Origin: Bacillus thuringiensis
Lineage (GTDB): Bacteria; Bacillota; Bacilli; Bacillales; Bacillaceae_G
Direction: 5' to 3'
NCBI RefSeq assembly: GCF_001182785.1
Contig: NZ_CP012099.1
Location: forward strand, 550,501 to 614,500
Length of the DNA: 64,000 nt
Position 1 is the stretch's first letter. Every line of letters starts with the position of its first letter. Under the pieces are notes generated by a model. The model was given only the letters and a program-made list of their open reading frames with translations. It ran no database searches and was not told the DNA's origin. Made by a program: the position numbers and the translations under genes. This document shows, piece by piece, positions 43,803 through 52,556 of this stretch.

Positions 43803-45674
43803 ATGCAACACCGTAAAAAACTATCTATACCAGGAGTAATGAGACATTCCTTTCAAACAGTTAAATTTGCTTTTTGGAATGTATTAACTTTTCAACTTGC
43901 TTATAAATTATTAGCAGCGATTGTGTTTGTTCCACTATTTGGAATCATTTTTAATAAGTTATTGTATTTTGGTGGTTATGCAAATGCGACAAATGATGAA
44001 TTATTAGCGTTTTTAAAGACGCCTTATGGCATCTTAGCAATCGTAATTTTGTCATTGTTAGCACTGTTTCTTATCTTTACAGAATTTGCGGTGCTTATTA
44101 TTATTTCGTATTTCGCTCATAAAAGACAGAAGGTGAAATTACGTCCGATTTTATATAAAACGGTAACGTATTTACCTACTCTTTTCACATATTGCTTACC
44201 AGGATTTATTTTATATGCTGTCGTATTGTTGCCTCTTTTAAATATGGGATATGAAACGGCATTAATCCCGCAAATTCAAATTCCTAACTTTATTACAGGA
44301 GAACTGTTTAAGACAACGATGGGGCAAGTTGGTTATTACACGTTCTTTGCTGTAGTCGCGTATTTGAATCTTCGATGGATTTTCGTTCTACCTATTGTTG
44401 TTTTAGAGCAAAAATCATTTCGCGTGGCAGCACGTAAAAGTGCAAATTTAGTAAAGGAAAGCTTTTTTAAAGTACTACTCTTTTTAGTAGGATTTTTTAT
44501 TTCAATTGGAATTGTATATGTCGTATTTTTGGGAATATATTTATTGTGCCTATGGGGTGTTTATGAATTTACAAACCCGAAAGGAACATTTGCATTATTA
44601 GCTGAATCAACGATTTCTGTATTTTTAACGAGTACGTTGTATTTATTTAGTTTTATCGTGACGCCATTTTATATTATGGCGATTACGCGATTATACTTAC
44701 AAAAGGTACCGGTTGAAGATGTTTTATTAGAAGAAGGATTAGATTATTCGAAAACGAAAGCAGATAAATGTTTCTTCCAAAAACATCGCTGGAAATTTAT
44801 TGGCGTATATATTGTGGGGATTATTACTGCCGGAATGGTTGTTGCCTTCATTGTAACGTTTATTTCAAATTCGTATAAAGAACCAATTATTATGGCGCAC
44901 CGTGGGTATATATCAAAAGGCGTAGAAAATACGAAAGAAGCTGTGCAAGGTGCTATTGATGCAAAAGCAGACTACGCTGAAATAGATGTATTACAAACGA
45001 AAGACGGTGAACTAGCGGTTATACATGATTTGAAGCTGAAACGTCTCGCAAATGCAAATGTGCATGTGTCAGATTTAACGATGGCTGAGTTAAGGCAGCT
45101 TACCCTTAGTCAAGATGGACTTTCAGGACAAATAAGTACACTTGATGAAATCATTAAGCTAGCAAATGGCAAAATCAAACTTAATATAGAAGTGAAGCTT
45201 CATGGGGGCGAAAAAGACTTTGTAAACAAAGTCTTAAAAACGATTAAAGATAATGAATTTGAGAAGCAATGTGTAATTCAAACGTTACACTATCCGCTTA
45301 TTAAAGAGTTTAAGCGTGCAAATCCAGATATAAAAGTAGGGTATATATTGTATGCAAGTAGAGCTAACTTAAAGAATGTGAAGGCTGACTTTTACGTAGC
45401 AGAAGAATATATGTTAAATAAGAAATTAGTAAAAGAAGCAAGGAAGTTAAACAAACCAATTTACGTATGGACAGTAAATGATATGGAAAATTTAAAGGCA
45501 TATTATAAGTTAAACGTAGATGGTATCATAACTGATTACCCTGAAGATGCACGTGAAACAATTAAGATGTTAAAAGAGCAAGAAGCGGAAGAAAGTGATC
45601 TGTTTGATAAAATTACTGAAACGACAGATGATTTGTTTTTAAAATTATTTATAAGTTACCCAGCTGCTAGCTAA
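43803..45674 (+). CDS. Membrane-anchored glycerophosphodiester phosphodiesterase
   Basis: A 623-residue two-part protein. The N-terminal half (about 1-355) has about seven membrane helices and matches the GDPD membrane domain (PF10110 type); the C-terminal half (about 360-600) is a GDPD TIM barrel, with MAHRGYISKGVENTKEAV, AEIDVLQTKDGELAVIHD and VDGIITDYPEDA as active-site and metal-binding segments. It hydrolyses glycerophosphodiesters to G3P and alcohol, at the outer face if the barrel is extracellular. G3P released could feed the glpP-ugp system elsewhere in the window. ATG 43803 is set by GGAGG; the frame extends upstream but lacks an SD. Confidence 0.9.
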   Translation: MQHRKKLSIPGVMRHSFQTVKFAFWNVLTFQLAYKLLAAIVFVPLFGIIFNKLLYFGGYANATNDELLAFLKTPYGILAIVILSLLALFLIFTEFAVLIIISYFAHKRQKVKLRPILYKTVTYLPTLFTYCLPGFILYAVVLLPLLNMGYETALIPQIQIPNFITGELFKTTMGQVGYYTFFAVVAYLNLRWIFVLPIVVLEQKSFRVAARKSANLVKESFFKVLLFLVGFFISIGIVYVVFLGIYLLCLWGVYEFTNPKGTFALLAESTISVFLTSTLYLFSFIVTPFYIMAITRLYLQKVPVEDVLLEEGLDYSKTKADKCFFQKHRWKFIGVYIVGIITAGMVVAFIVTFISNSYKEPIIMAHRGYISKGVENTKEAVQGAIDAKADYAEIDVLQTKDGELAVIHDLKLKRLANANVHVSDLTMAELRQLTLSQDGLSGQISTLDEIIKLANGKIKLNIEVKLHGGEKDFVNKVLKTIKDNEFEKQCVIQTLHYPLIKEFKRANPDIKVGYILYASRANLKNVKADFYVAEEYMLNKKLVKEARKLNKPIYVWTVNDMENLKAYYKLNVDGIITDYPEDARETIKMLKEQEAEESDLFDKITETTDDLFLKLFISYPAAS

Positions 45675-45694
45675 ATGCTAGCAGCTGTTTTTTT
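45661..45694 (+). terminator. Terminator overlapping the GDPD stop
   Basis: CAGCTGCTAGC, TAAAT loop, GCTAGCAGCTG, T7. The last codons of the gene (Pro-Ala-Ala-Ser) and the stop form the left arm and loop. Confidence 0.92.
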
Positions 45695-45927
45695 GTGAAA
45701 AGAATATATCTCTAAAGTATTAAGTAAAGTAATAACTGTATATGTATACGTTATCACTTAGTTTTTTACATTGTTACATTATTGTCAAATAATAAATGAT
45801 TACTGTTTATTTTGAAGAAGTATAATAAAAATTGAGTGAAAGATAATGGAATGTCACGAAACCCCTAATAGAATCAATGTTTTATATATTTACACTATTC
45901 TAAATATATAAACTTTAGAAAAATGAT

Positions 45928-45965
45928 ATGTTAGCGTTTTCATAACTTTTAAGTTATGCTAGAAT
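45928..45965 (+). promoter_or_regulatory. ald promoter with spacer palindrome and cre-like site
   Basis: A -35 TTTTCA (45937-45942), a 17-bp spacer and a -10 TAGAAT (45960-45965). The spacer region contains the palindrome CATAACTT-TT-AAGTTATG (45941-45958), and ATGTTAGCGTTTTCA (45928-45942) matches cre with one mismatch. The rest of the 45675-46042 gap is AT-rich with no gene seen. Confidence 0.55.
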
Positions 45966-46042
45966 AAGGACATAAGTTATTAATTATTACAAAAAGAAAA
46001 AAGAATCTCTTTTTTCTGTTAATTATAAGGGGGCATTTCATT

Positions 46043-47176
46043 ATGCGTATTGGGGTACCAGCAGAAATTAAAAACAACGAAAACCGTGTGGCAATGACAC
46101 CAGCAGGTGTTGTACATTTAATTCGTAACAATCACGAAGTATTCATTCAAAAGGGTGCAGGTTTAGGATCTGGTTTCACAGACGCTCAGTATGTTGAAGC
46201 GGGAGCAAAAATTGTTGATACAGCTGAAGAAGCTTGGAACATGGAAATGGTTATGAAAGTTAAAGAACCAATTGAAAGCGAATACAAACACTTCAGTGAA
46301 GGCTTAATCTTATTCACATACTTACACTTAGCTCCAGAGCCAGAATTAACAAAAGCGTTAATTGAGAAGAAAGTTGTTGCGATTGCATACGAAACAGTAC
46401 AATTAGAAAACCGTTCTCTACCATTACTTGCACCTATGAGTGAAGTAGCTGGTCGTATGGCTGCACAAATTGGTGCGCAATTCCTTGAGAAAAACAAAGG
46501 CGGTAAAGGTATCTTACTTGCAGGTGTTCCAGGAGTTAAACGTGGTAAAGTAACAATCATCGGTGGTGGACAAGCTGGTACAAATGCTGCTAAAATTGCA
46601 GTTGGACTAGGTGCGGATGTAACAATCATCGACTTAAGTGCAGAACGTCTTCGTCAATTAGATGACATTTTCGGAAACCAAGTAAAAACTTTAATGTCTA
46701 ATCCTTACAATATTGCAGAAGCTGTAAAAGAGTCTGATCTTGTAATCGGTGCAGTATTAATCCCAGGTGCAAAAGCGCCAAAACTTGTAACAGAAGAAAT
46801 GATTAAATCAATGGAACCAGGTTCTGTTGTTGTAGATATCGCGATTGACCAAGGTGGTATTTTCGAAACAACTGACCGTATTACAACTCATGATAACCCA
46901 ACTTACGAAAAACACGGCGTTGTTCATTATGCAGTTGCAAACATGCCAGGTGCGGTTCCACGTACATCAACTCTTGCATTAACAAACGTAACAGTACCAT
47001 ATGCAGTACAAATTGCTAACAAAGGCTACAAAGAAGCTTGCCTAGGCAACTCTGCATTACTAAAAGGTATTAACACATTAGATGGCTATGTAACATTTGA
47101 AGCAGTTGCAGAAGCTCACGGTGTAGAGTACAAAGGTGCTAAAGAATTATTAGAAGCAGAAACAGTATCTTGCTAA
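46043..47176 (+). CDS. ald: Alanine dehydrogenase
   Basis: A 377-residue alanine dehydrogenase: reversible NAD-dependent deamination of L-alanine to pyruvate and ammonia. [23 protein letters not shown] at the N-terminus, catalytic Lys/His region (VMKVKEP near 73, [13 protein letters not shown] near 92), and Rossmann loop [28 protein letters not shown] (about 170-197) are all present. Length equals that of Bacillus Ald. SD AAGGGGG. An amino-acid permease follows 103 bp downstream beyond a hairpin. Confidence 0.94.
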   Translation: MRIGVPAEIKNNENRVAMTPAGVVHLIRNNHEVFIQKGAGLGSGFTDAQYVEAGAKIVDTAEEAWNMEMVMKVKEPIESEYKHFSEGLILFTYLHLAPEPELTKALIEKKVVAIAYETVQLENRSLPLLAPMSEVAGRMAAQIGAQFLEKNKGGKGILLAGVPGVKRGKVTIIGGGQAGTNAAKIAVGLGADVTIIDLSAERLRQLDDIFGNQVKTLMSNPYNIAEAVKESDLVIGAVLIPGAKAPKLVTEEMIKSMEPGSVVVDIAIDQGGIFETTDRITTHDNPTYEKHGVVHYAVANMPGAVPRTSTLALTNVTVPYAVQIANKGYKEACLGNSALLKGINTLDGYVTFEAVAEAHGVEYKGAKELLEAETVSC

Positions 47177-47225
47177 TAGAAGCATTATACAAAACAAAAT
47201 CGAACAATATATAATACAACATGAT

Positions 47226-47256
47226 AAGAGCTAAGAGATAATACCTCTTAGCTCTT
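47226..47256 (+). terminator. Hairpin between ald and permease
   Basis: AAGAGCTAAGAG, short loop, CTCTTAGCTCTT: 12-bp perfect stem followed by CTTAG and not a T-run; partial terminator or RNA-stability element. Confidence 0.5.
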
Positions 47257-47279
47257 CTTAGTAAAAGGGGGCATACATC

Positions 47280-48695
47280 GTGGCCAACCTATTTAAAAAG
47301 AAATCCGTTACGCAATTGTTAGGGGAAAGTAAAAGTAAAACTTTGACGAAAACGCTAGGGGCATTTGACCTAACAATGCTAGGGATTGGTGCGATAATTG
47401 GTACAGGAGTTCTAGTATTAACTGGATTAGTAGCAGCAAGAGATGCTGGTCCAGCAGTTATTTTTTCATTTATGATTGCAGCAATTGTTTGTGGATTTGC
47501 AGCATTATGTTATGCAGAAGTTGCATCTACACTTCCTGTTTCAGGTAGTGTGTACACATATTCGTATGCAACAATTGGTGAGTTTGTTGCTCATTTAATG
47601 GGATGGACATTACTATCCGTATATGTCGTAACGACTGCCGCAGTAGCTGGCGGATGGACTGGTTATTTCAATAATTTAGTGAGTGGACTGGGACTTGAAA
47701 TTCCGAAAGCGTTGCTAACAATTCCAGCGCAAGGTGGTATGGTAAACTTACCAGCAGTTATCGTTACGTTAGTGATAACTTGGTTATTATCACGAGGTAC
47801 GAAAGAAAGTAAGCGTGTGAATAACATAATGGTATTAATTAAAATTGGTATTGTTGTTTTATTCATTGCAGTTGGTGTATTCTACGTGAAACCAGAAAAC
47901 TGGATACCATTTGCACCTTACGGTTTAAGTGGAGTGTTCGCAGGGGGAGCAGCAGTATTCTTTGCTTTCTTAGGATTTGATGCATTAGCAACTTCTGCTG
48001 AAGAAGTAAAAAATCCGCAACGTGATCTACCAATTGGTATTATTGCTTCGTTAGTTATTTGTACAATCATTTATGTTGTAGTTTGTCTCGTTATGACAGG
48101 CATGGTTTCTTATAAGGAATTAGATGTACCTGAAGCTATGGCATATGTGTTAGAAGTTGTAGGACAAGATAAAGTGGCTGGTGTAATTGCTATTGGAGCT
48201 GTAATCGGTATTATGGCTGTAATTTTCGCTTACATTTATGCGACAACACGTGTATTCTTCGCAATGAGTCGTGACGGTTTATTACCAAAATCTTTTGCGA
48301 AAATTAACAAGAAGACTGAAGCGCCAACATTTTCAGTTTGGTTAACAGGAATTGGTAGTGCTTTAATTGCTGGATTTATCGATTTAAAAGAATTGTCGAA
48401 TTTAGCGAATATTGGAGCGTTATTAACATTCGCCATGGTTGGTGTAACTGTTATCATTCTTCGTAAAACGCATCCGAAATTACAACGTGGATTTATGGTA
48501 CCACTTGTACCGATCTTACCGATTATTTCAATTGCATGTTGTCTATTCTTAATGGTAAATTTACCGTTAACAACATGGATATACTTTGGTATTTGGTTAG
48601 CGATTGGAGTAGTTGTATACTTTGTTTATTCGAAAAAACATAGTCATTTAAAAGACGATGGAAGTTCGCAGGATAATTTAGATCAAGCTAATTAA
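47280..48695 (+). CDS. Amino-acid permease, APC superfamily (YfnA-like)
   Basis: A 471-residue transporter with twelve predicted membrane helices. The APC signature GAIIGTGVLVLTGLVAARDAGPAV (about 37-60) and FFAFLGFDALATSAEEVKNPQRDLPIGI (about 224-252) assign it to the cationic amino-acid transporter (CAT/YfnA) branch. GTG start after AAAGGGGG. Position next to ald suggests alanine or related amino acids, but substrate is not determined by sequence. Confidence 0.87.
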   Translation: MANLFKKKSVTQLLGESKSKTLTKTLGAFDLTMLGIGAIIGTGVLVLTGLVAARDAGPAVIFSFMIAAIVCGFAALCYAEVASTLPVSGSVYTYSYATIGEFVAHLMGWTLLSVYVVTTAAVAGGWTGYFNNLVSGLGLEIPKALLTIPAQGGMVNLPAVIVTLVITWLLSRGTKESKRVNNIMVLIKIGIVVLFIAVGVFYVKPENWIPFAPYGLSGVFAGGAAVFFAFLGFDALATSAEEVKNPQRDLPIGIIASLVICTIIYVVVCLVMTGMVSYKELDVPEAMAYVLEVVGQDKVAGVIAIGAVIGIMAVIFAYIYATTRVFFAMSRDGLLPKSFAKINKKTEAPTFSVWLTGIGSALIAGFIDLKELSNLANIGALLTFAMVGVTVIILRKTHPKLQRGFMVPLVPILPIISIACCLFLMVNLPLTTWIYFGIWLAIGVVVYFVYSKKHSHLKDDGSSQDNLDQAN

Positions 48696-48714
48696 AGGGA
48701 TATAAAATAGTAAG

Positions 48715-48746
48715 CCTTGTGCGTCTAGGGAGCGCGCAAGGTTTTT
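48715..48746 (+). terminator. Intrinsic terminator after permease
   Basis: CCTTGTGCG pairs with CGCGCAAGG (one G-U pair), followed by TTTTTCTTTT. Confidence 0.8.
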
Positions 48747-48822
48747 CTTTTGGATAAAAAAGGAAAGAAAGGTAACTTTATCGAATTTTTATGTCGGAAT
48801 ATGAAAAAAGGGGGGGAGCAAA

Positions 48823-49377
48823 ATGCGAGAAACGAAAGTTGTTGTTGGAGCAGAGGGGTATAATAATAATCCTGGTTGGTTACATACGAATGAAGAAGAA
48901 TTAAATTTATTGCGAAGAGAAACTTGGCTTGATAAAGTGAAACCCAATTCTTTATCAGCAATTTTAGCGGAACATGTATGGGAGCATTTATCGTACGAAG
49001 AAGGAATTGAAGCTGCAAAAATTTGTTATGAGTTTTTAATGGAGAATGGATATATTCGTTGTGCAGTACCAGATGGATTTTTTCCAGATGAAGAATATCA
49101 GCAGGGTGTACAAATAGGTGGACCTGGTCCATTAGAGCATCCAGCAGCAAGCCATAAAATTGTTCATAACTATAAAACAATCACGTCCATGTTTGAATCA
49201 GCAGGTTTTCAAGTGAGGCTCTTAGAATACTGTGATGAGAATGGTAAGTTTCACTATAATGATTGGAATGAGAAAGATGGATTTATTTATCGATCGAAAC
49301 GTTTTGACCATAGAAATCGGGATAATCAGTTAGGATTTGTTTCTTTAATTGTGGATGCGGTGAAAAATAAAAAGTAA
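48823..49377 (+). CDS. SAM-methyltransferase-like protein (COG4627 type)
   Basis: A 184-residue protein resembling the C-terminal part of class I methyltransferases: LSAILAEHVWEHLSYEEGIEAAKICYEFLMENGYIRCAVPDG (about 44-85) is the post-motif-I/motif-III region with the EHVWEHL signature, followed by SMFESAGFQVRLLEY. The usual glycine-rich SAM-binding motif I is missing from the N-terminus, which is short (VVVGAEGYNNNPGWLHT). It may be a degenerate or unusual methyltransferase. Substrate unknown. SD AAAGGGGGGG. Confidence 0.65.
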   Translation: MRETKVVVGAEGYNNNPGWLHTNEEELNLLRRETWLDKVKPNSLSAILAEHVWEHLSYEEGIEAAKICYEFLMENGYIRCAVPDGFFPDEEYQQGVQIGGPGPLEHPAASHKIVHNYKTITSMFESAGFQVRLLEYCDENGKFHYNDWNEKDGFIYRSKRFDHRNRDNQLGFVSLIVDAVKNKK

Positions 49378-49380
49378 GTA

Positions 49381-49412
49381 AAAAGGGGTGTGCGAATTGT
49401 ACATCCTTTTTT
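49381..49412 (+). terminator. Probable terminator
   Basis: AAAAGGGGTGT and ACATCCTTTT with one imperfect position, then TT. It ends just after the methyltransferase-like gene. Confidence 0.6.
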
Positions 49413-49496
49413 GTATGAGAATATAGAGGATGCGGAAAATATGTATATGCCTTACTAAAATGTGAACGGAATGTTCATAAAAAAATTCAGATTTCA

Positions 49497-49559
49497 TTGA
49501 CACATATGAGTAGGCGCTCATATAATAAGAGTATAAGATATATGAATGATTGTTCATAT
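49497..49559 (+). promoter_or_regulatory. cad promoter with two ArsR-type operators
   Basis: A -35 TTGACA (49497-49502), 18-bp spacer, -10 TATAAT (49521-49526). Operator 1 (49504-49523) is ATATGAG-N6-CTCATAT inside the spacer; operator 2 (49540-49559) is ATATGAA-N6-TTCATAT at the transcript start region. Both are 7-6-7 palindromes, as expected for an ArsR/CadC repressor. A weaker related palindrome (TGAAC-N5-GTTCA) is at about 49463-49477. Confidence 0.8.
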
Positions 49560-49583
49560 GTTCAATTAAAGAGGTGAGCTATA

Positions 49584-49961
49584 ATGGCTGGAAATAAAGT
49601 GGAAACACCACAAGAGACATGTTCTCAAACAATAATTCATGAAGAAGTTGTTGAGCAAGTAAAACAAACAATTCCAACTGATGAAAGTTTAAGTAAAGTA
49701 GCAGAACTATTTAAAGTATTAGGTGACCGTACACGTACGAGAATATTACATGCGCTATTTGAAGCTGAAATGTGCGTTTGTGATTTAGCTTATTTATTAG
49801 GAATGACACAATCATCTATTTCGCATCAGCTTCGTGTGTTAAAGCAAGCGAAACTTGTAAAGAATCGTAAAGAAGGAAAGGTTGTTTATTATTCGTTAGC
49901 TGACCAGCACGTAATTCATATCTTCGAGCAAGCGTTTGAGCACGTAAACGAAGAAGAATAA
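49584..49961 (+). CDS. cadC: ArsR-family metal-sensing repressor (CadC)
   Basis: A 125-residue winged-helix repressor. Metal-site cysteines typical of CadC are present: N-terminal ETCSQ (Cys about 13) and the alpha-3 motif EMCVCDLAYLLG (two Cys, about 66-68). The recognition helix is QSSISHQLRVLKQAKLV. CadC releases DNA when Cd, Pb or Zn binds. It is the first gene of an operon with the P-type ATPase it controls, 23 bp apart, and the two operators upstream support autoregulation. SD AGAGGTG. Confidence 0.92.
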   Translation: MAGNKVETPQETCSQTIIHEEVVEQVKQTIPTDESLSKVAELFKVLGDRTRTRILHALFEAEMCVCDLAYLLGMTQSSISHQLRVLKQAKLVKNRKEGKVVYYSLADQHVIHIFEQAFEHVNEEE

Positions 49962-49984
49962 AAAGAACGCGAGGAGGGAGAACG

Positions 49985-52351
49985 ATGGCTGAAGCATTAG
50001 TGAAAAAGAAACTGATGTTAGAAGGTTTAGATTGTGCGAACTGTGCAATGAAAATTGAAAAAGGTGTTGGGAATATAGAAGGAGTAAATTCTTGCTCTGT
50101 AAACTTCGCAACAAAGACAATGATCTTAGAAACAGCACAAAATAAAGAAAACGAAGTTGTTACGGAAGCAAAACAACTCGTTACAAAATTAGAACCGCAT
50201 ATTAAAGTGCAAGAAGAACAAAAAAATAAAATTGCTAAAGAAGTATTTATATTAGAAGGTTTAGATTGCGCGAACTGTGCAATGAAAATTGAAAATAAAG
50301 TTAAGGAAATGCCAGCTGTCTCAGAAGCAACTGTTGATTTCGTATCGAAGAAACTACGAGTAGAAATTGCGAATAAAAGAGAACTAGAAGCGACTGTAGT
50401 AAATATAACAAATGTCGTTCAAAAGTTAGAGCCAGATGTGAAAGTTGTTCGTGAAGAGAAGAACGGTCATGAACACGGACATAGTCACGATCATGGTGAA
50501 GCAAACGTGAAAAAGATGGTAGGGAGATTAGTGGTCGGCGGAATTTTGACAGCAATTGCTGCATTAGCGGGCTTACCACAAATGGTAACAATTCCGTTAT
50601 TCGTCCTTGCTTATTTATTAATAGGTGGAGATATCGTTTGGAGAGCGGTAAGAAACATAACTCGTGGCCAAGTATTTGATGAAAACTTCTTAATGGCAAT
50701 TGCAACTGTAGGAGCTTTTGCAATTCAGCAATATTCAGAAGCTGTAGCAGTAATGCTATTTTATCAAGTAGGAGAACTATTCCAAAGCATTGCGGTAAAC
50801 CGCTCTCGAAAATCAATTACTTCATTAATGGATATTCGTCCTGATTATGCGAATGTAAAGGTTGGGAATGAAACGAAACAAGTATCGCCAGAAGATGTAC
50901 AAATTGGCGATTATATTATCGTTAAGCCAGGTGAGAAAGTACCATTAGACGGAAAAGTAATTGAAGGAACATCAATGGTAGATACTTCAGCATTAACTGG
51001 TGAATCTGTACCACGTGAAGTTGAATTTGGAAATGATGTATTAAGTGGCTTTGTGAACCAAAACGGTGTATTAACAATTGAAGTTACAAAAGAATTCGGT
51101 GAATCAACTGTATCGAAAATTTTAGATTTAGTTCAAAATGCAACCAGTAAAAAAGCACCAACAGAAAACTTTATTACGAAGTTTGCGCGTTACTACACTC
51201 CAGTTGTAGTTATTACAGCGGCGATCATGGCGTTTATTCCACCGCTTATTTTAGAAGGAGCTACATTCTCTGAGTGGATTTATAGAGCTTTAGTGTTCTT
51301 AGTAATCTCTTGTCCATGTGCGTTAGTTGTATCCATTCCTCTTGGATTCTTTGGAGGTATCGGTGGTGCATCTAAAAGTGGTGTGTTAGTAAAAGGTAGT
51401 AACTATTTAGAAGCTTTAAATGATGTGAAATATATTGTTTTTGACAAAACAGGAACATTAACAAAAGGTGTTTTCAAAGTTACAAAAATGGAACCGAGCG
51501 AAGGTACTACAAGTGAAGAGCTATTAGAGTATGCGGCATTTGCTGAAGTGTATTCTAACCATCCGATTGCCCAATCTATTCGAAAGGCATATGGAAAATC
51601 AATCGATGAAAAAATAATCGATGATTATAACGAAATTTCTGGTCACGGTACAGTCGTGAAAGTAAAAGGAAAAGAAATTTTTGCAGGTAATGCAAAATTA
51701 ATGAGAAAAGAAAATATTGAATTTAAACAACCAGAAACAGTAGGTACATTAGTTCACGTTGCTGTAGATGGAAAATATGCAGGTTATATTGTTATCTCTG
51801 ATGAGGTAAAAGAGGATTCAAAACAAGCGATTCAACAGTTAAAAGAACTAGGTATTAAAAAGACAGTAATGTTAACTGGTGATGCAAAAACAGTTGGTGA
51901 AGCTGTCGGTAAAGAATTGGGCTTAGATGAAGTTCATGCGGAATTACTACCGCAACAAAAAGTAGAAGAGATTGAAAAAATTGATGCAGCGAAGCACGGA
52001 AAAGAAAAAATTGCCTTCGTTGGTGACGGTATTAACGATACACCAGTATTAGCCCGTGCAGACGTTGGTATTGCGATGGGTGGTTTAGGGTCAGATGCAG
52101 CAATTGAAGCGGCAGACATCGTTATTATGACTGATGAGCCTTCAAAAATTGCGACAGCTGTAAAAATTGCAAAACGCACAAGAAGTATAGTGTGGCAAAA
52201 TATCATCTTTGCTTTAGGTGTAAAAGGGATTGTTCTATTACTTGGTGCCTTTGGTATTGCAACAATGTGGGAAGCTGTTTTCTCAGATGTTGGTGTGACA
52301 CTACTTGCAGTGTTAAATGCAATGCGTGTATTACGAGTGAAAGATTTATAA
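49985..52351 (+). CDS. cadA: Cadmium/zinc/lead-exporting P1B-type ATPase
   Basis: A 788-residue heavy-metal ATPase with two N-terminal HMA domains, each with DCANCAMK (about residues 16-23 and 93-100), a His-rich linker (NGHEHGHSHDHGE, about 160-172), membrane segments, the actuator TGES, the CPC metal site (SCPCALV, about 441-447), the phosphorylation motif DKTGTLTKG (about 485-493), an HP motif (NHPIAQSI) and GDGINDTPVLARADVGIAMG. The CPC ion site and CadC partner point to Cd/Zn/Pb efflux. Two HMA copies is more than the single one in many CadA proteins. Ends at a terminator. Confidence 0.93.
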   Translation: MAEALVKKKLMLEGLDCANCAMKIEKGVGNIEGVNSCSVNFATKTMILETAQNKENEVVTEAKQLVTKLEPHIKVQEEQKNKIAKEVFILEGLDCANCAMKIENKVKEMPAVSEATVDFVSKKLRVEIANKRELEATVVNITNVVQKLEPDVKVVREEKNGHEHGHSHDHGEANVKKMVGRLVVGGILTAIAALAGLPQMVTIPLFVLAYLLIGGDIVWRAVRNITRGQVFDENFLMAIATVGAFAIQQYSEAVAVMLFYQVGELFQSIAVNRSRKSITSLMDIRPDYANVKVGNETKQVSPEDVQIGDYIIVKPGEKVPLDGKVIEGTSMVDTSALTGESVPREVEFGNDVLSGFVNQNGVLTIEVTKEFGESTVSKILDLVQNATSKKAPTENFITKFARYYTPVVVITAAIMAFIPPLILEGATFSEWIYRALVFLVISCPCALVVSIPLGFFGGIGGASKSGVLVKGSNYLEALNDVKYIVFDKTGTLTKGVFKVTKMEPSEGTTSEELLEYAAFAEVYSNHPIAQSIRKAYGKSIDEKIIDDYNEISGHGTVVKVKGKEIFAGNAKLMRKENIEFKQPETVGTLVHVAVDGKYAGYIVISDEVKEDSKQAIQQLKELGIKKTVMLTGDAKTVGEAVGKELGLDEVHAELLPQQKVEEIEKIDAAKHGKEKIAFVGDGINDTPVLARADVGIAMGGLGSDAAIEAADIVIMTDEPSKIATAVKIAKRTRSIVWQNIIFALGVKGIVLLLGAFGIATMWEAVFSDVGVTLLAVLNAMRVLRVKDL

Positions 52352-52382
52352 AAAAGAGGACGCAACCTGCGTCCTCTTTTTT
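52351..52382 (+). terminator. Intrinsic terminator of cad operon
   Basis: AAAAGAGGACGCA, ACC, TGCGTCCTCTTTT: 13-bp perfect stem with T-run, starting at the last base of the cadA stop. Confidence 0.92.
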
Positions 52383-52525
52383 ATTAGTGATTTTGTTGAA
52401 ATTGATTTAATAAAATAATATCAAATATTATTTTACTTTTAAATAGTGTAATATTAAAATTTACAAATAAAACACATTCGTCTTATTATTTTAATATATT
52501 TTTTACAAATATCCATATAGTATTG

Positions 52526-52556
52526 AAAAAACAGAGAAGGAGAAACTTCTCTGTTT
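52526..52556 (-). terminator. Intrinsic terminator of pncB
   Basis: AAACAGAGAAG/CTTCTCTGTTT stem with T6 on the minus strand, overlapping the pncB stop. Between it and the cad terminator (52383-52525) is AT-rich DNA with nothing recognisable. Confidence 0.85.

Noticed and set aside
45766..45779. TTACATTGTTACAT as another BceR-type box
   Set aside because: The right half reads TACAT and not TGTAA, so it is not the palindrome, and no TATACT lies at the proper distance.
46186..46629. 147-residue ORF antisense to ald
   Set aside because: Shadow frame; composition reflects the codon structure of ald.
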